Of a stretch of DNA of 64,000 nucleotides, positions 9,227-19,356 are shown one piece after another. The stretch is from the NCBI RefSeq assembly GCF_022410515.1, contig NZ_JACSDI010000001.1, forward strand, positions 744,001 to 808,000, written 5' to 3'. The stretch's first letter is position 1. Every line of letters begins with the position of its first letter. Source of the stretch: Shewanella cutis (GTDB lineage Bacteria; Pseudomonadota; Gammaproteobacteria; Enterobacterales; Shewanellaceae). The notes under the pieces are model-generated. The model did no database searches. It was not told the origin of the DNA and saw nothing but the letters and a program-made list of their open reading frames with translations. Both the position numbers and the translations under genes were made by a program.

Positions 9227-10165
9227 GTGAGTATTTTTGTGGTCGAGAAAGCTGAGTTTTCATCATCTTTATATCATCCGAAGCATTGGCCCATGTGGTT
9301 TGGGGTGTTAATGATGCGAATCACCCAAGTGTTGCCGTTATCTTGGCAGATGAAATTAGGTAAAGGCATGGGCCGATTAGTCAAGGCGCTTGCGGCCAGT
9401 CGCACCCATACCGCCCGCTGTAATTTAGCCCTTTGTTTTCCCGACATGCCAAAGGCTGAGCGAGAAGCGCTCCTCACCCGTAACTTTGAAGAAACGGGCA
9501 AAGCGATCTTCGATACCATTAATGCTTGGTGGTGGTCCGATGAAAAAATCCAACAGCACATGCAGATAACTGGTAAAGAATACGTTCAAGACACATTGAA
9601 TGCTGGTCATGGCGTCATCCTGTTTGCAGTGCACTGCCTGCCGCTCGAAATGGGCGCGCGTATTTTTGGTCAATTTCAACCTGGCGTCGGCGTGTACCGT
9701 CCTCACAATAACCCGGTGATGGAATACCTGCAGGTAAAAGGTCGCTTACGTTCAAATAAAGCCTTAGTGCCTAAACGAGACCTACGCCAGATGGTGCGTT
9801 GTTTACGTAACCCCGATGTGATTTGGTATACGGCTGACCAAGACTTTGGCCGCTCAAGTGCAGTGTTTATTCCCTTTTATGCCGTGCCCGATGCCGCCAC
9901 GATTACTGGCGCAACCACACTGGCGAAGTTAGGTAAGGCCAAGGTATTACCCTTCTTTGTTGAGCGCACCGAAGGAGATACAGGCTACCGGATTGAAATC
10001 ATGCCACCTTTGGATAACTTTCCAGGTGAAGATGAAGTCGCCGATGCCATCCGCGGTAACAAAATTATTGAAGAAATTATCGACAGAAATCGCGCCCAAT
10101 ATATGTGGTTACACCGCCGCTTTAAAACTCGTCCCGATCCAACGGATAAGTCCTTATACAAGTAA
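9227..10165 (+). CDS. lpxL: Lipid A biosynthesis late acyltransferase (LpxL-type)
   Basis: Inner-membrane acyltransferase that adds a secondary acyl chain to Kdo2-lipid IVA. The 312 residues include the HX4E catalytic motif HCLPLE at 136-141, the segment GVYRPHNNPVMEYLQ, the RSNK block, and the C-terminal YMWLHRRFKTRP. All of these resemble E. coli LpxL/LpxP more than LpxM. It is read from a GTG at 9227; a second in-frame GTG at 9239 is possible. It lies head to head with hldE across about 90 bp, so two LPS genes share one promoter region. A terminator follows at 10211. Confidence 0.93.
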   Translation: MSIFVVEKAEFSSSLYHPKHWPMWFGVLMMRITQVLPLSWQMKLGKGMGRLVKALAASRTHTARCNLALCFPDMPKAEREALLTRNFEETGKAIFDTINAWWWSDEKIQQHMQITGKEYVQDTLNAGHGVILFAVHCLPLEMGARIFGQFQPGVGVYRPHNNPVMEYLQVKGRLRSNKALVPKRDLRQMVRCLRNPDVIWYTADQDFGRSSAVFIPFYAVPDAATITGATTLAKLGKAKVLPFFVERTEGDTGYRIEIMPPLDNFPGEDEVADAIRGNKIIEEIIDRNRAQYMWLHRRFKTRPDPTDKSLYK

Positions 10166-10210
10166 GTTTTCGTTCCGGCTGTTCAAGATACGCGCTTTAA
10201 ATGAATAAAA

Positions 10211-10240
10211 AATGCCAAGCAATCGCTTGGCATTTTATTT
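10211..10240 (+). terminator. Terminator of lpxL
   Basis: AATGCCAAGC-AATC-GCTTGGCATT, a 10-bp perfect stem followed by TTATTT. Confidence 0.85.
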
Positions 10241-10339
10241 ATATCTTTTGTTTTGTAGAGCATCTTTAGATGCTTGGGTTGAACGCAGAAAATCAGCTCG
10301 TTAAGCCCTAAAACAAGAGACACTTAAACACGGGTTAAC

Positions 10340-12064
10340 TTAAGCATCCGCGGGTAAGCGAATCCCCACATTGGTGACTTTGCCTTCATAAAGCCCTGCG
10401 ACCACCCAATGGAGTGACTGCCACAGGAACTGGTCCCCAAGTACAGGGTGTGCCCCAAGCTCTAACGCGACTAAATCAGCCACTGTCATCGCACCAGTTT
10501 CATCATCTAAGGTTAAGCCATAGATAGGTGCAAGATCAGCCAGTTTGACCTCTGTATCGATAAAGAAGTCGCCAAAGAATCGTGATACTTCATCCGTTTC
10601 AGGGGCTTGGCTAAAGAGGTTACTTAATGCCTCTAGGCTCTTTTCCTGACCGAGTACACACAGAATATCACCCGCTTCTAAGCACGTACTGCCCGAGGGA
10701 TGTAATAGCGTGTTATTGCGAAATACTGCCGCAATTCGAGTTCCATCAGGCATCGCTAAGCGTTTTAGCGGCTCACCTATACACCACTTACTTTCACTCA
10801 AACAGTAGACAAACACTTCCCATTCGCTTCTTGGGTAAATTTCGACTCCCGAACGCGAAATAGGTAACGGCTTTGGGGGCAGTTCCACCTTTGCTAACCG
10901 CGCAGCAGTAGTGAGTGATGCCCCCTGCACTAAGAGTGAAACGATCACCACAAAAAAGGCTAGATTAAAGTACAGCTGAGCCCCAGGAAGCCCCGCCATC
11001 ATAGGGAATACCGCTAAAATAATCGGCACAGCCCCACGAAGTCCTACCCAAGAGATAAACCAGCGATCGCGGCTCCCAAAACTCTTAAAGGGTAATAAGC
11101 TTAACCATACCGCCAGTGGTCTCGCAAACAGGATCATCCCAAAGGCCAAAGCTAAACCTGGTAGCCAAATATCCAATAAATCCGACGGTGTCAGCAACAA
11201 CCCCAATACGAGGAACATACCGATTTGACTCACCCAAGTCATTCCATCCAATACGTTTAATATCGCATGGCGTCCACGGGTGGGTTTATTACCGAGGAAT
11301 AGGCCAACTAGGTAAATCGATAGAATGCCACTACCACCTAACTTATTCGAAGCGGCATAGATCATTAGGCCACCACTAAGCACGAGAATCGAATATAGAC
11401 CTTCTGCAAGCTTGCTTATATTTACCAATTTCCACAGCAGCCAACCACCACCAAGACCTAATAAAACCCCAAAACCAAATTGCTTAATAAAACTAATCAA
11501 CATAAAACTGGCGGATAATTCAGCGCCGACATTAGCAAGGATGGCAATCAAAGTGACAGTTAAAAACACTGCCATAGGATCGTTACTCCCAGATTCGATT
11601 TCAAGCGTTGCACCAACCCGCTCGTTAAGGCTGCGCCCCTTTAATAGCGAGAATACCGCCGCCGCATCAGTCGAGCCCACAATTGCCCCCACGAGCAAGC
11701 CTTGTAGCCAATGAAGGTCAAATAACCACGCTGCCATAACCCCGGTAATACTGGTCGTGATCGCCACCCCAAAGGTTGCCAATGACAAGGCTGGCCACAA
11801 GGCCACTCTAAAACTGGCGACCCGTGTGCGCATACCGCCATCGAGCAAAATAATGGCTAAGGCTAAGTTACTAACAAGATATGCGGTAGAGTAGTCATCA
11901 AACAGAATTCCGCCGGGACCATCTTCACCGGCAAGAATACCTACCGCGAGGAAAATTAATAAGATAGGAATCCCAAGACGGGATGACATGGGACTAAGCA
12001 AAACACTCACGGCAGTAAGTAAGGCACCGATCAGAAAAAAACTATTGATGGAATCTGCATCCAC
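10340..12064 (-). CDS. nhaP2: Potassium/proton antiporter of the NhaP2 (CvrA) type
   Basis: Inner-membrane CPA1-family antiporter exporting K+ in exchange for protons. The GTG at 12064 gives [16 protein letters not shown], with AAGGAGG 5 nt upstream; this matches the E. coli start (MDA...) and yields 574 residues (E. coli 578). An ATG 11 codons upstream exists but precedes the ribosome site. About twelve membrane segments run to residue 390, including [14 protein letters not shown] and [14 protein letters not shown], the ion-binding region. The cytoplasmic C-terminal part (about 400-574) contains a TrkA-C-like domain ([16 protein letters not shown]) and a further CorC/HlyC-like tail. It is monocistronic. 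Confidence 0.95.
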   Translation of the reverse strand: MDADSINSFFLIGALLTAVSVLLSPMSSRLGIPILLIFLAVGILAGEDGPGGILFDDYSTAYLVSNLALAIILLDGGMRTRVASFRVALWPALSLATFGVAITTSITGVMAAWLFDLHWLQGLLVGAIVGSTDAAAVFSLLKGRSLNERVGATLEIESGSNDPMAVFLTVTLIAILANVGAELSASFMLISFIKQFGFGVLLGLGGGWLLWKLVNISKLAEGLYSILVLSGGLMIYAASNKLGGSGILSIYLVGLFLGNKPTRGRHAILNVLDGMTWVSQIGMFLVLGLLLTPSDLLDIWLPGLALAFGMILFARPLAVWLSLLPFKSFGSRDRWFISWVGLRGAVPIILAVFPMMAGLPGAQLYFNLAFFVVIVSLLVQGASLTTAARLAKVELPPKPLPISRSGVEIYPRSEWEVFVYCLSESKWCIGEPLKRLAMPDGTRIAAVFRNNTLLHPSGSTCLEAGDILCVLGQEKSLEALSNLFSQAPETDEVSRFFGDFFIDTEVKLADLAPIYGLTLDDETGAMTVADLVALELGAHPVLGDQFLWQSLHWVVAGLYEGKVTNVGIRLPADA

Positions 12065-12097
12065 ACATGCCTCCTTAAATACTGCTTGTTCAGTCAA

Positions 12098-12835
12098 ACG
12101 ATAGCGAAATCACCTAGATTAAAAATGACTCAGTTTAAATTTTTCTTTTTTTATTTTAGCATAAAAAACGCAAAACATTGGATTTTTAAATATTAACTTT
12201 CAATCATCTACATCAATTAGCTTCAAACTGCTGCTAACAACCAAATATAGACTAAACCTACAGCCAATCACTGAATTACCTCGAAGCCACTCCTACCCTA
12301 AATTTAAGATTAAAAGACACTAAATATCAATAAATTAAAAAACATCACCATACTAGAAGTAATCTTCTTTTAGATTGAATAGTCCAATAAACCACTATCA
12401 ATTAACTAACACCAGGCAAAAATATGATAATTCAAATAAAAACCTAATAGATCGCCAAACCTAAAGCAGGTTCCCCCTTTAACATTCCAAAACCTTGTGC
12501 CTTCACTTAAGGGGAAATCCAACAAACGACTGAGAGTTTCGAGTTAAGCTTCCTCCTCTGCATGCAACTCAAAAAGACAAACATCCTCCAAGTAAAAGGC
12601 TACGAATCGTCGGAAAGCCCCACCTCCAGCTCGACAACCAAAAGACATAAAGCAAAAATAACTAATAAATACGCTTAATGAACCATATTTCAGTTGAAAT
12701 AATGGCCAAAATAAGGAAGGATGCGAGCTTCGCGCGCGAGGGTACTTTGCCCGATTAATTGCCGCCCTATTTGGGGGGAGAGAAAGCGCCGCGTTAAACA
12801 GGTTATTTTATTAACAGGAATCGTAGTATCCGCTT
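12098..12835. other. Long intergenic region between nhaP2 and the L,D-transpeptidase
   Basis: About 740 bp without a convincing gene on either strand. The first 350 bp are strongly AT-rich. On the minus strand an extended -10-like TGCTAAAAT near 12160 may belong to the nhaP2 promoter. The last 120 bp turn GC-rich (CGCGCGCGAGG, GGGGGGAG). A 68-codon open frame from 12721 reads into the transpeptidase gene in another frame and is not believed. A small RNA or long leader cannot be excluded. Confidence 0.5.
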
Positions 12836-13750
12836 ATGAGTATGCTCCGCACCACAGCTTTATTATTGACTTTGGTTTTCCCAAGTCTCTCCGCTTTAGC
12901 AACGGAATACCCTTTACCGTCTCCTAAGAGTCGGTTAGTTGGCGAGAACCTGTATTACACAGTGCCAGAGGGTAAACATACCCTCGAAGATATTGCTGCT
13001 CAGTTCCAACTCGGTCTAAGCAACTTGCTGGAAGCTAATCCTGGCGTCGATCCGTTTCTACCTAAGCCAGGCAGTAAGCTATTAATTCCAAAACAATTAA
13101 TCCTACCAAATGCACCTCGCGAAGGCATAGTGATCAACGTTGCCGAAATGCGTCTGTATTACTATCCAAAGGGAAAAAAGACGGTTGAAGTGCTACCCAT
13201 TGGTATTGGCCAAATCGGTAAAGATACACCAGAAAACTGGGTAACCAGCGTTCAACGTAAGCGTGCAAACCCCACTTGGACTCCTACGCCACGTATTCGC
13301 AAAGAATATGCGGCAAGGGGAGAAATTCTACCTGCGGTATGGCCAGCAGGTCCTGATAATCCAATGGGACTCTATGCACTCTACATTGGTAACTTGTATG
13401 CCATCCATGGCACCAACGCCAGCTTCGGTATTGGTTTACGCGTAAGCCAAGGCTGTGTCCGTTTACGTCACGATGATATTGAACACTTGTTCAAAACTGT
13501 ACCTGTAGGGACCCGAGTACAATTTGTAAACCAACCGATCAAGGCGACCGAAGAGCCAGATGGTAAGCGTTACCTAGCCGTACATCAGCCGCTATCACGC
13601 ACCATTGCTGAGTTTGAGTCTAATGAGCCAGTTGCACTATCTTTACCGAAAGATATCGCAAAGTTTATTGCAAAAGCTGACACCGACTCCAGCAAAATTA
13701 AAAAGCTACTGGATGAGCGCACTGGCGTACCAGCGATTATTAATCAGTAA
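12836..13750 (+). CDS. Periplasmic L,D-transpeptidase (YkuD family, ErfK/YbiS-like)
   Basis: The signal peptide [22 protein letters not shown] (residues 1-22) precedes a LysM-like peptidoglycan-binding segment (about 40-90, [17 protein letters not shown]). The YkuD catalytic domain (about 97-245) has H191 in AIHGTN and C207 in SQGCVRL, the catalytic pair. Such enzymes crosslink peptidoglycan 3-3 or attach Braun-type lipoprotein to it; which reaction applies here cannot be told. At 304 residues it is the length of E. coli YbiS/ErfK/YcfS. Two ATGs two codons apart are possible starts. It is monocistronic with its own terminator. Confidence 0.93.
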   Translation: MSMLRTTALLLTLVFPSLSALATEYPLPSPKSRLVGENLYYTVPEGKHTLEDIAAQFQLGLSNLLEANPGVDPFLPKPGSKLLIPKQLILPNAPREGIVINVAEMRLYYYPKGKKTVEVLPIGIGQIGKDTPENWVTSVQRKRANPTWTPTPRIRKEYAARGEILPAVWPAGPDNPMGLYALYIGNLYAIHGTNASFGIGLRVSQGCVRLRHDDIEHLFKTVPVGTRVQFVNQPIKATEEPDGKRYLAVHQPLSRTIAEFESNEPVALSLPKDIAKFIAKADTDSSKIKKLLDERTGVPAIINQ

Positions 13751-13783
13751 TCGTCTTGTAAATCAGTGGTCCCGCTAGCCCAA

Positions 13784-13814
13784 TAAAAATACCCGCTTAG
13801 GCGGGTATTTTTAT
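13784..13814. terminator. Bidirectional terminator between transpeptidase and M14 peptidase genes
   Basis: TAAAAATACCCGC-TTAG-GCGGGTATTTTTA: symmetric stem with T-runs on both strands, serving the convergent genes ending at 13750 and 13839. Confidence 0.88.
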
Positions 13815-13838
13815 ATTGATTGTAATCAAACTTTACAA

Positions 13839-14666
13839 TCAATCACATAACGGTGCGCACAGCGCCAAAAAGTGCGTCATTGCCGCGCTATTTGCCAACA
13901 CCCGTTGATCGAAGTTTTGCAACGCAGGCGTTTCGGTACAAGCACCAACACGCGCACCACTACGTACCAAACATGCCTCAAATGAGGTATCAAAGTGATT
14001 GAAAATCAAGCCATCTTTAACAGGACAACCGTCTATTTCACCATCGACAGCAATGGGGAAATATCCTGCCAACGTATCGCGTAAATCAAGACTAAAACGA
14101 CCAGGCACTTGGCTTGGCTCGAAAGAATACACATAAGCATCGTGACTTAATACGTCTTCATGGCAGGTTAAAATACCATCACGACTCGCCGCAATCAGTA
14201 ATTGTGCATGCTCTAACAGTAGTTTACCTTCAACTGAGGTGCCCTCATTCGCTTTAGGTTTACCGTTTTCGAATTCGAAGCCTCGATTTGGGTTTTCGCC
14301 AAATTTATTAAATCGATGGCCACGTTTAAACCCAGTTGGATTCACCAAAGGCAAAATACTTAGGTTGACCCGTTCGAATAATTCGACTGATGCTTCACTT
14401 AAAAAGTGCAGTAATCCCCATGGGCCTGCTGACTCTTCACCGTGAAATCCGGCGCAGATCAATAACGAAGGTAAGCCTGACTTCGCCGCGGGAGACTGAT
14501 ACAGACTGACACTGTATTTACCCACTTCACCCAGTTTTTTCTCAACCATCCCCAAACGGGACATTTCCTGCTCAAGCTGTAGATAAAAATTATCGATATC
14601 AGTGCTTTCACAGTTAAAAATATCGCTTTTCCACTGAAAGGATTCGAACGGAGATCTGCTTACCAT
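13839..14666 (-). CDS. M14-family zinc carboxypeptidase-like protein
   Basis: A 275-residue cytoplasmic protein (no signal peptide) with the M14 fold motifs: zinc ligands H75 and E78 in GFHGEES, third ligand H169 in LTCHEDV, the substrate-binding segment NPTGFKRGHRFNKFGENPNRGF (about 109-130), and the catalytic glutamate E245 in CTETPA. The short form resembles succinylglutamate desuccinylase/aspartoacylase-like and cytosolic M14 subgroups, so the substrate could be a peptide or an acylated amino acid. It is divergent from the M16 peptidase pair across about 190 bp. Confidence 0.82.
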   Translation of the reverse strand: MVSRSPFESFQWKSDIFNCESTDIDNFYLQLEQEMSRLGMVEKKLGEVGKYSVSLYQSPAAKSGLPSLLICAGFHGEESAGPWGLLHFLSEASVELFERVNLSILPLVNPTGFKRGHRFNKFGENPNRGFEFENGKPKANEGTSVEGKLLLEHAQLLIAASRDGILTCHEDVLSHDAYVYSFEPSQVPGRFSLDLRDTLAGYFPIAVDGEIDGCPVKDGLIFNHFDTSFEACLVRSGARVGACTETPALQNFDQRVLANSAAMTHFLALCAPLCD

Positions 14667-14856
14667 ATCTTGTACTTATGCCAGAAAAAGAACTGTGCCA
14701 TCATAGCAGTTCTTTTTAAAAACTGAATGCTATTCAAGTGATTTAGATGAAATCCGACGAGTGTCTGACGTATCAGTACAATGGCAGCACAACTTCGACA
14801 TTGAGCCACGGTTGGTAATGGAAATGGACGCCAAATCATGGAGAGGAAAGCTAAAA

Positions 14857-16272
14857 ATGAGAACATACACCCGCCTTGGCCTTACCCTGCTGATGACACT
14901 ACTCAGCCCAGCACTCAAGGCACAATGTCAAATCGAAGGAACAGCGGCGCTTTATCAATTAGAATCACGCATCGAGACATACTCTCTGGCCAATGGCCTT
15001 ACCGTACACTTATTGCCCCTTGAGGATAAACATACCCTCACCATTGCCAGCCAATTTAATGTGGGGGCGCGCAACGAAGCTAAGGGGCAAACGGGGTACG
15101 CGCATTTGTTCGAACATATGTTATTTAAGGGCAGTGAACAGGCACCCGGCGACACCTATGCACAGCAGCTAAGCGCTTTAGGGGCCCGCTTTAATGCCAG
15201 CACCCACTTTGATTACACTAATTATTTTGTCACTCTGCCGAGCCAAGCCCTCAGTTTAGGGCTTTTTCTTGAGGCGGACCGTTTTATTCGTCCCCAATTG
15301 ACCGAAACCACAGTGAAAAATCAGCAAGAAACCGTGCTCCAAGAGATGGCGCAAACCATAGATAACCAACCCTATGTGCGCAGTACAATGGAGTTTCTGC
15401 TTGCACAGGTCAAAGATACCCCCTACGGCCATGGCATTATCGGCACGCGTGAGGATATCACTCAGGCAAGCCCTGAAAGTCTAACCGCCTTCCACCGCGC
15501 CCATTATCGTCCCGATGCCATGCAGTTATCCCTCGTCGGCAAGCTTTCCCCTGAGGTAAAAACACTGATTGAGCAGCACTTTGCCAAATGGACCGCCCCC
15601 AATCAGCCAATAATCGAATTTAACCAACTAAAGATACCGCCCCAGCACGTAATGGCGCAGCTTATCGATGAACGTGGCCCTTGGCCCGGTTTACTGCTTG
15701 CGTGGCATACGGTAGGTAAAAATCATCCCGATGCCAGCGCGATTAGATTGCTCGAAGCAGACCTATTCCAAAATACTCAAAGCGCCTTAGCGACAATCAG
15801 CCAGCATGATCCTGCGCAAATGCTGAGTTACTCTTTGCCCTTTGAGCTTGAGAATCATGGGATAACGAATCTAGTGTTAGTGCCAAGGGCAAAAACCTCC
15901 CTTAATGCGCTAACCGACATGGTCTTAGCATTAATTAAGCAGGCGCAACAGACTCGCATGAGTGATGCCGCACTTTGTCAACTCAAGCAAACTTGGCTAA
16001 ACCAGCGCTTGGCAGAGCTCGACAGCACTCAGTCCCTTGCCACCTTGCTTTCCGCCACCAGTAAACAAGATCAAGCCCATCCGTTAACCGCACAATGGGA
16101 AAGGATTAATGCTGTCACGGCCGACGATTTTCAACGGGTGGCTAAGCACTACTTTACCCCCAATATGGTTAGGGTTGATCTGTTGCCACCTTGGTATATC
16201 CGCTTAGGAAAAACCTTACTCGAATGGTTACCGGCAGGTGTTAGCGACGATTTAGAAGATGCAGCGCTATGA
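14857..16272 (+). CDS. M16-family zinc peptidase, catalytic subunit, exported
   Basis: The inverse zincin motif HLFEH is present with H83, E86, H87 (numbered from this start) inside GYAHLFEHMLFKGSE, followed by the distal glutamate region typical of pitrilysin-type enzymes. The ATG at 14857 follows AGAGGAAAG and gives the signal peptide MRTYTRLGLTLLMTLLSPALKA; the open frame extends 32 codons upstream without support. The 471 residues equal one half (two domains) of the bacterial M16B clamshell. The second half is the next gene, which overlaps by 4 bp. Such pairs act as heterodimeric periplasmic peptidases. Confidence 0.92.
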   Translation: MRTYTRLGLTLLMTLLSPALKAQCQIEGTAALYQLESRIETYSLANGLTVHLLPLEDKHTLTIASQFNVGARNEAKGQTGYAHLFEHMLFKGSEQAPGDTYAQQLSALGARFNASTHFDYTNYFVTLPSQALSLGLFLEADRFIRPQLTETTVKNQQETVLQEMAQTIDNQPYVRSTMEFLLAQVKDTPYGHGIIGTREDITQASPESLTAFHRAHYRPDAMQLSLVGKLSPEVKTLIEQHFAKWTAPNQPIIEFNQLKIPPQHVMAQLIDERGPWPGLLLAWHTVGKNHPDASAIRLLEADLFQNTQSALATISQHDPAQMLSYSLPFELENHGITNLVLVPRAKTSLNALTDMVLALIKQAQQTRMSDAALCQLKQTWLNQRLAELDSTQSLATLLSATSKQDQAHPLTAQWERINAVTADDFQRVAKHYFTPNMVRVDLLPPWYIRLGKTLLEWLPAGVSDDLEDAAL

Positions 16273-17777
16273 TGGAAATATTCAAATACATAAACTTAGC
16301 TCTATCACTAAGATTCTCTCAGGCACTGCAAACCATGAGTATTAGTCTTATAGCAGTCATACTTGGCGCCTGTCAGCAAACACCGCTTAGCTTTACCCCT
16401 ACGCAAGCGCCCACTTTGGCAGACTTTGATACCCAACCCAATCTACCTCAAGTCGAGAATATTTATCTTCCCAATGAGCAACCTTTTATTGATGTCACCC
16501 CTGATGGAATAGCGATCCCTTACCAGTTGCAGCGTACGACTAGCACGACTAAAAACCTCAGTAATAGAGTGAGCCTAGTGGCAATTAGCCCCACGATACC
16601 CTTTGATAATCCAGATATTTTACAAGTTGCCTTTCAGGAGAAAGCCCGCGGCCTAGCACTGGCACAAGCCGATGCTTGCCTTGAAACATTTGAAACTCGC
16701 GTCACGCTGCATAGCATTAATATCAGCTTAACGTGCCCCGCATCAGCGAATCATCTCTACCAGTTACTGATACAGTTTTGGCAGCACGATGCATTTAGTG
16801 AATCTGTGACAATCGATATCGATAATATCCGCCGCCAATTGAAGCTTAATAAGCACTTAAATGCCTTTAGTGGCGCCGAAATCGATAAAGTCTGGCGCGA
16901 CAAACTCCTTGGTACAACACATCCCTACAACAAGAGCATCAACAATGATGCCTTGTTCGACTCCCTAAGCCTAAACGAACTGTCGCAGTTACAGCAGCGC
17001 ACCTTTGCTCAAGCAAACTGGCAGTTATATTTACCTAATCATGCGCAAACCGAGTTTGATATTAAGCAGAGCCTCAGCCATTGGCCCACTCGCATACATA
17101 CAGACTCACCATCACACATCATCAACACTCAGAAACCACCACAATCTCGCACACTTTATCTGATTGACGCACCAGGCAGTGTACAAACACAGGTGCGAAT
17201 AGGTTATGCCCTCGACTCAAATCAATTGACACCAGAGGATATCACTCTCAGTTGCCGCAGTTTAGCTGCTCTCCTTGGGCGCAGTTTTTCGGGGCGACTC
17301 TATTACGATTTGCGGGAAAAACGCGGTTTAACCTACGGGATCTATGGTCAGTGCGCCAATGCACCGCTGTCCAGCAGCATCAAATTTTATGGCAGTACAG
17401 CCATAGAACATACGGGCGCCTTTGTGGTGGGGATCTTGGATCATCTGAAACTGCTGGCTTCAACGCCTGCGAGCGAAGGGGAATTAGTCGCCCTAAAAAC
17501 CTATCTGATTGGCGATGCCTTATTAACGCAAGATAATCCTAGCCTGAGCGAAACCCAATTTATTCATCAGCAGGTGCTTGGATTAGATTTGCAATCGATA
17601 AAAGCCATAAACCTTAAACTGCAGGTGCTAGCGCCCAGTCAGCTAATGCAACTAACACAACAAGCGTTTTATGGTGAACCTCTAATCATTTTACGGGGAG
17701 ATGTCGCTAAGATATCGGCGGATCTCGCCGCTAAGCTGCCTGACTGGAAACTCGAGGTGGTGAAGGTAAATGAATAA
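16269..17777 (+). CDS. M16-family non-catalytic subunit, predicted lipoprotein
   Basis: The ATGA overlap with the preceding gene implies translational coupling. The zinc motif is absent, while the C-terminal half carries SGRLYYDLREKRGLTYGIYG, the conserved R/Y region that completes the active site in M16B heterodimers. Near the N-terminus a hydrophobic segment ends in VILGAC, a lipobox with the lipidated cysteine near residue 35, so it should be anchored to a membrane facing the periplasm. The ATG two dozen codons downstream (MSISLIAVILGAC) would give a more usual signal length and may be the true start. After the stop, the frame stays open another 37 codons with a hydrophobic stretch. Confidence 0.88.
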   Translation: MMEIFKYINLALSLRFSQALQTMSISLIAVILGACQQTPLSFTPTQAPTLADFDTQPNLPQVENIYLPNEQPFIDVTPDGIAIPYQLQRTTSTTKNLSNRVSLVAISPTIPFDNPDILQVAFQEKARGLALAQADACLETFETRVTLHSINISLTCPASANHLYQLLIQFWQHDAFSESVTIDIDNIRRQLKLNKHLNAFSGAEIDKVWRDKLLGTTHPYNKSINNDALFDSLSLNELSQLQQRTFAQANWQLYLPNHAQTEFDIKQSLSHWPTRIHTDSPSHIINTQKPPQSRTLYLIDAPGSVQTQVRIGYALDSNQLTPEDITLSCRSLAALLGRSFSGRLYYDLREKRGLTYGIYGQCANAPLSSSIKFYGSTAIEHTGAFVVGILDHLKLLASTPASEGELVALKTYLIGDALLTQDNPSLSETQFIHQQVLGLDLQSIKAINLKLQVLAPSQLMQLTQQAFYGEPLIILRGDVAKISADLAAKLPDWKLEVVKVNE

Positions 17778-18111
17778 TATGATTATAGTTTGCCCGTAGG
17801 AACATCTCTCGCCGTGCTGAGTTTAAGCATAGGGGCATGGCTTTGTGCCATTTGTGCTCAATCTTACATAGCCGCGCCTGACTCGATACAAGCATGAGTG
17901 CTAGAGCCTAATCCATTACTGGCGATGACGGCATAATCTAAATATTTGCTAAGACTCAGGTGGTTTCACCAAGCGTAATGAGGCTCTGTAATCAACGGCA
18001 TGTGTACCAACACACCGACAGCTTCTTGTTCTCAATAACGATTTAAGCAATGATAAAACTAATACGGCATCCCAAACGTCCCTAAAACTAACTTAATTTA
18101 TAACAAATCCC
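17778..18111. other. Intergenic region between M16 pair and zapE-like gene
   Basis: About 330 bp. It holds the in-frame continuation after the M16 stop (to about 17897), then no recognisable gene, repeat or terminator. A promoter for the next gene is expected here but none stands out. Confidence 0.4.
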
Positions 18112-19305
18112 ATGGCCTTTGATCCTTTGTTACCCGCGACTCACAACCTATCATTACAGGCTATTTATCAGGCCAAAATTGGCGTCGAACTGATTGAGGA
18201 CCCCGCTCAGCGACAGGCGGTGCTCGCCTTGGATACACTGCATCAGCAGCTCTGCACCCATTCAGGCTCCACGCCCCCTAAAGGTTTGTATCTGTGGGGC
18301 GATGTCGGTCGCGGTAAAACCTTTCTGATGGATTTGTTCTTTGATGCCCTGCCACAGCAAGGAAAACTTAGATTGCACTTTCACCGCTTTATGGCGTGGG
18401 TGCATCAAGCATTAAAGGAACATGTGGGGCAGCGCGATCCCCTAAAATTGATTGCAAAAAATTTAGCACAGGAGTGTAAGGTACTCTGTTTCGATGAGTT
18501 TTTTGTCTCAGATATTGGCGATGCGATGATCCTCGCCGGTTTGTTTGAAACCTTGTTTGCCCAAGGTGTGGTACTGGTCGCGACCTCTAATATTCCCATC
18601 GAACGCTTATATGAAAATGGCCTTGCAAGGCACAGATTTTTACCCTGCATCGCTCTGCTTCAAACCCATACCCAAATGCTGCATCTTAATGGGAAGCAGG
18701 ATCATAGACTGCATGCATTGAGTGCAAAACCATCGGCACAGGCGCTCGCGGCGACGGCACATAGTATTGGGTTGACTGGAACACTGGATTTCAATGGGAT
18801 TTTCGCTGCACTCACTCAAAATTCGCCTAGCATTAAAGACGGCAAACTGCGAGTCTGCCAGCGTGAGATCTCGGTTATACGCGCGACAACCGAAAATCAA
18901 CTCCCCTCAGTCGCTTGGTTTGATTTTAATGCCCTGTGTGATGGTCCGCGCTCACAGCTAGATTACATTGAAATAGCGAGCCGATTTAAGGTGTTAATGC
19001 TAAGCAATGTGCCAAGACTCGGGGGCGAAGTAAAAGGCTGGATCCGCGCCCGTGGCACGGAAGATGGTACTGGCGACAACCAAGCTGCAACCACTGGTGA
19101 GCGGCAACTCTCCTATGCCGCCAACGATGATCCTGCTCGGCGTTTTATCAGCCTTATTGATGAGTTATATGATCAAGACGTCAGCTTATATTTAAGCTGC
19201 GACGTTCCACTCACAGAGCTCTATCAAGGTGGCGCCCTTAGTTTTGAATTTCGCCGCACCTATAGTCGGCTAATAGAAATGAGCCACAGCACAAAACAAC
19301 TCTGA
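18112..19305 (+). CDS. AFG1/ZapE-like ATPase
   Basis: AAA+-type P-loop ATPase of the AFG1 family (E. coli ZapE is a cell-division factor that destabilises FtsZ polymers under low oxygen). Walker A GDVGRGKT is at residues 63-70, Walker B VLCFDEFF at 124-131, and a sensor-like VATSNIPIERLYENGLARHRFLP at about 155. The C-terminal LYQGGALSFEFRRTYSRLIEM is the family's conserved end. At 397 residues it is slightly longer than ZapE. The extra length includes a polar loop around residues 315-340 (EDGTGDNQAATTGE). Canonical zapE usually neighbours rplM/rpsI, so this is probably a second paralogue. It is monocistronic. Confidence 0.85.
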   Translation: MAFDPLLPATHNLSLQAIYQAKIGVELIEDPAQRQAVLALDTLHQQLCTHSGSTPPKGLYLWGDVGRGKTFLMDLFFDALPQQGKLRLHFHRFMAWVHQALKEHVGQRDPLKLIAKNLAQECKVLCFDEFFVSDIGDAMILAGLFETLFAQGVVLVATSNIPIERLYENGLARHRFLPCIALLQTHTQMLHLNGKQDHRLHALSAKPSAQALAATAHSIGLTGTLDFNGIFAALTQNSPSIKDGKLRVCQREISVIRATTENQLPSVAWFDFNALCDGPRSQLDYIEIASRFKVLMLSNVPRLGGEVKGWIRARGTEDGTGDNQAATTGERQLSYAANDDPARRFISLIDELYDQDVSLYLSCDVPLTELYQGGALSFEFRRTYSRLIEMSHSTKQL

Positions 19306-19356
19306 GCCGTCAACACGCCCGAAGAAGCGGCAGCGGTTAACCACTGCCGCAACCCT

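Noticed and set aside
12721..12927. 68-codon open frame overlapping the start of the L,D-transpeptidase gene
   Set aside because: No ribosome site, no family resemblance, and it runs into a clear gene in another frame.
17778..17897. Frame stays open for 37 codons after the M16 lipoprotein stop, with a hydrophobic segment
   Set aside because: A single stop codon with no sign of read-through; the M16 domain is already complete. Could be an ancestral tail, but chance is likely.
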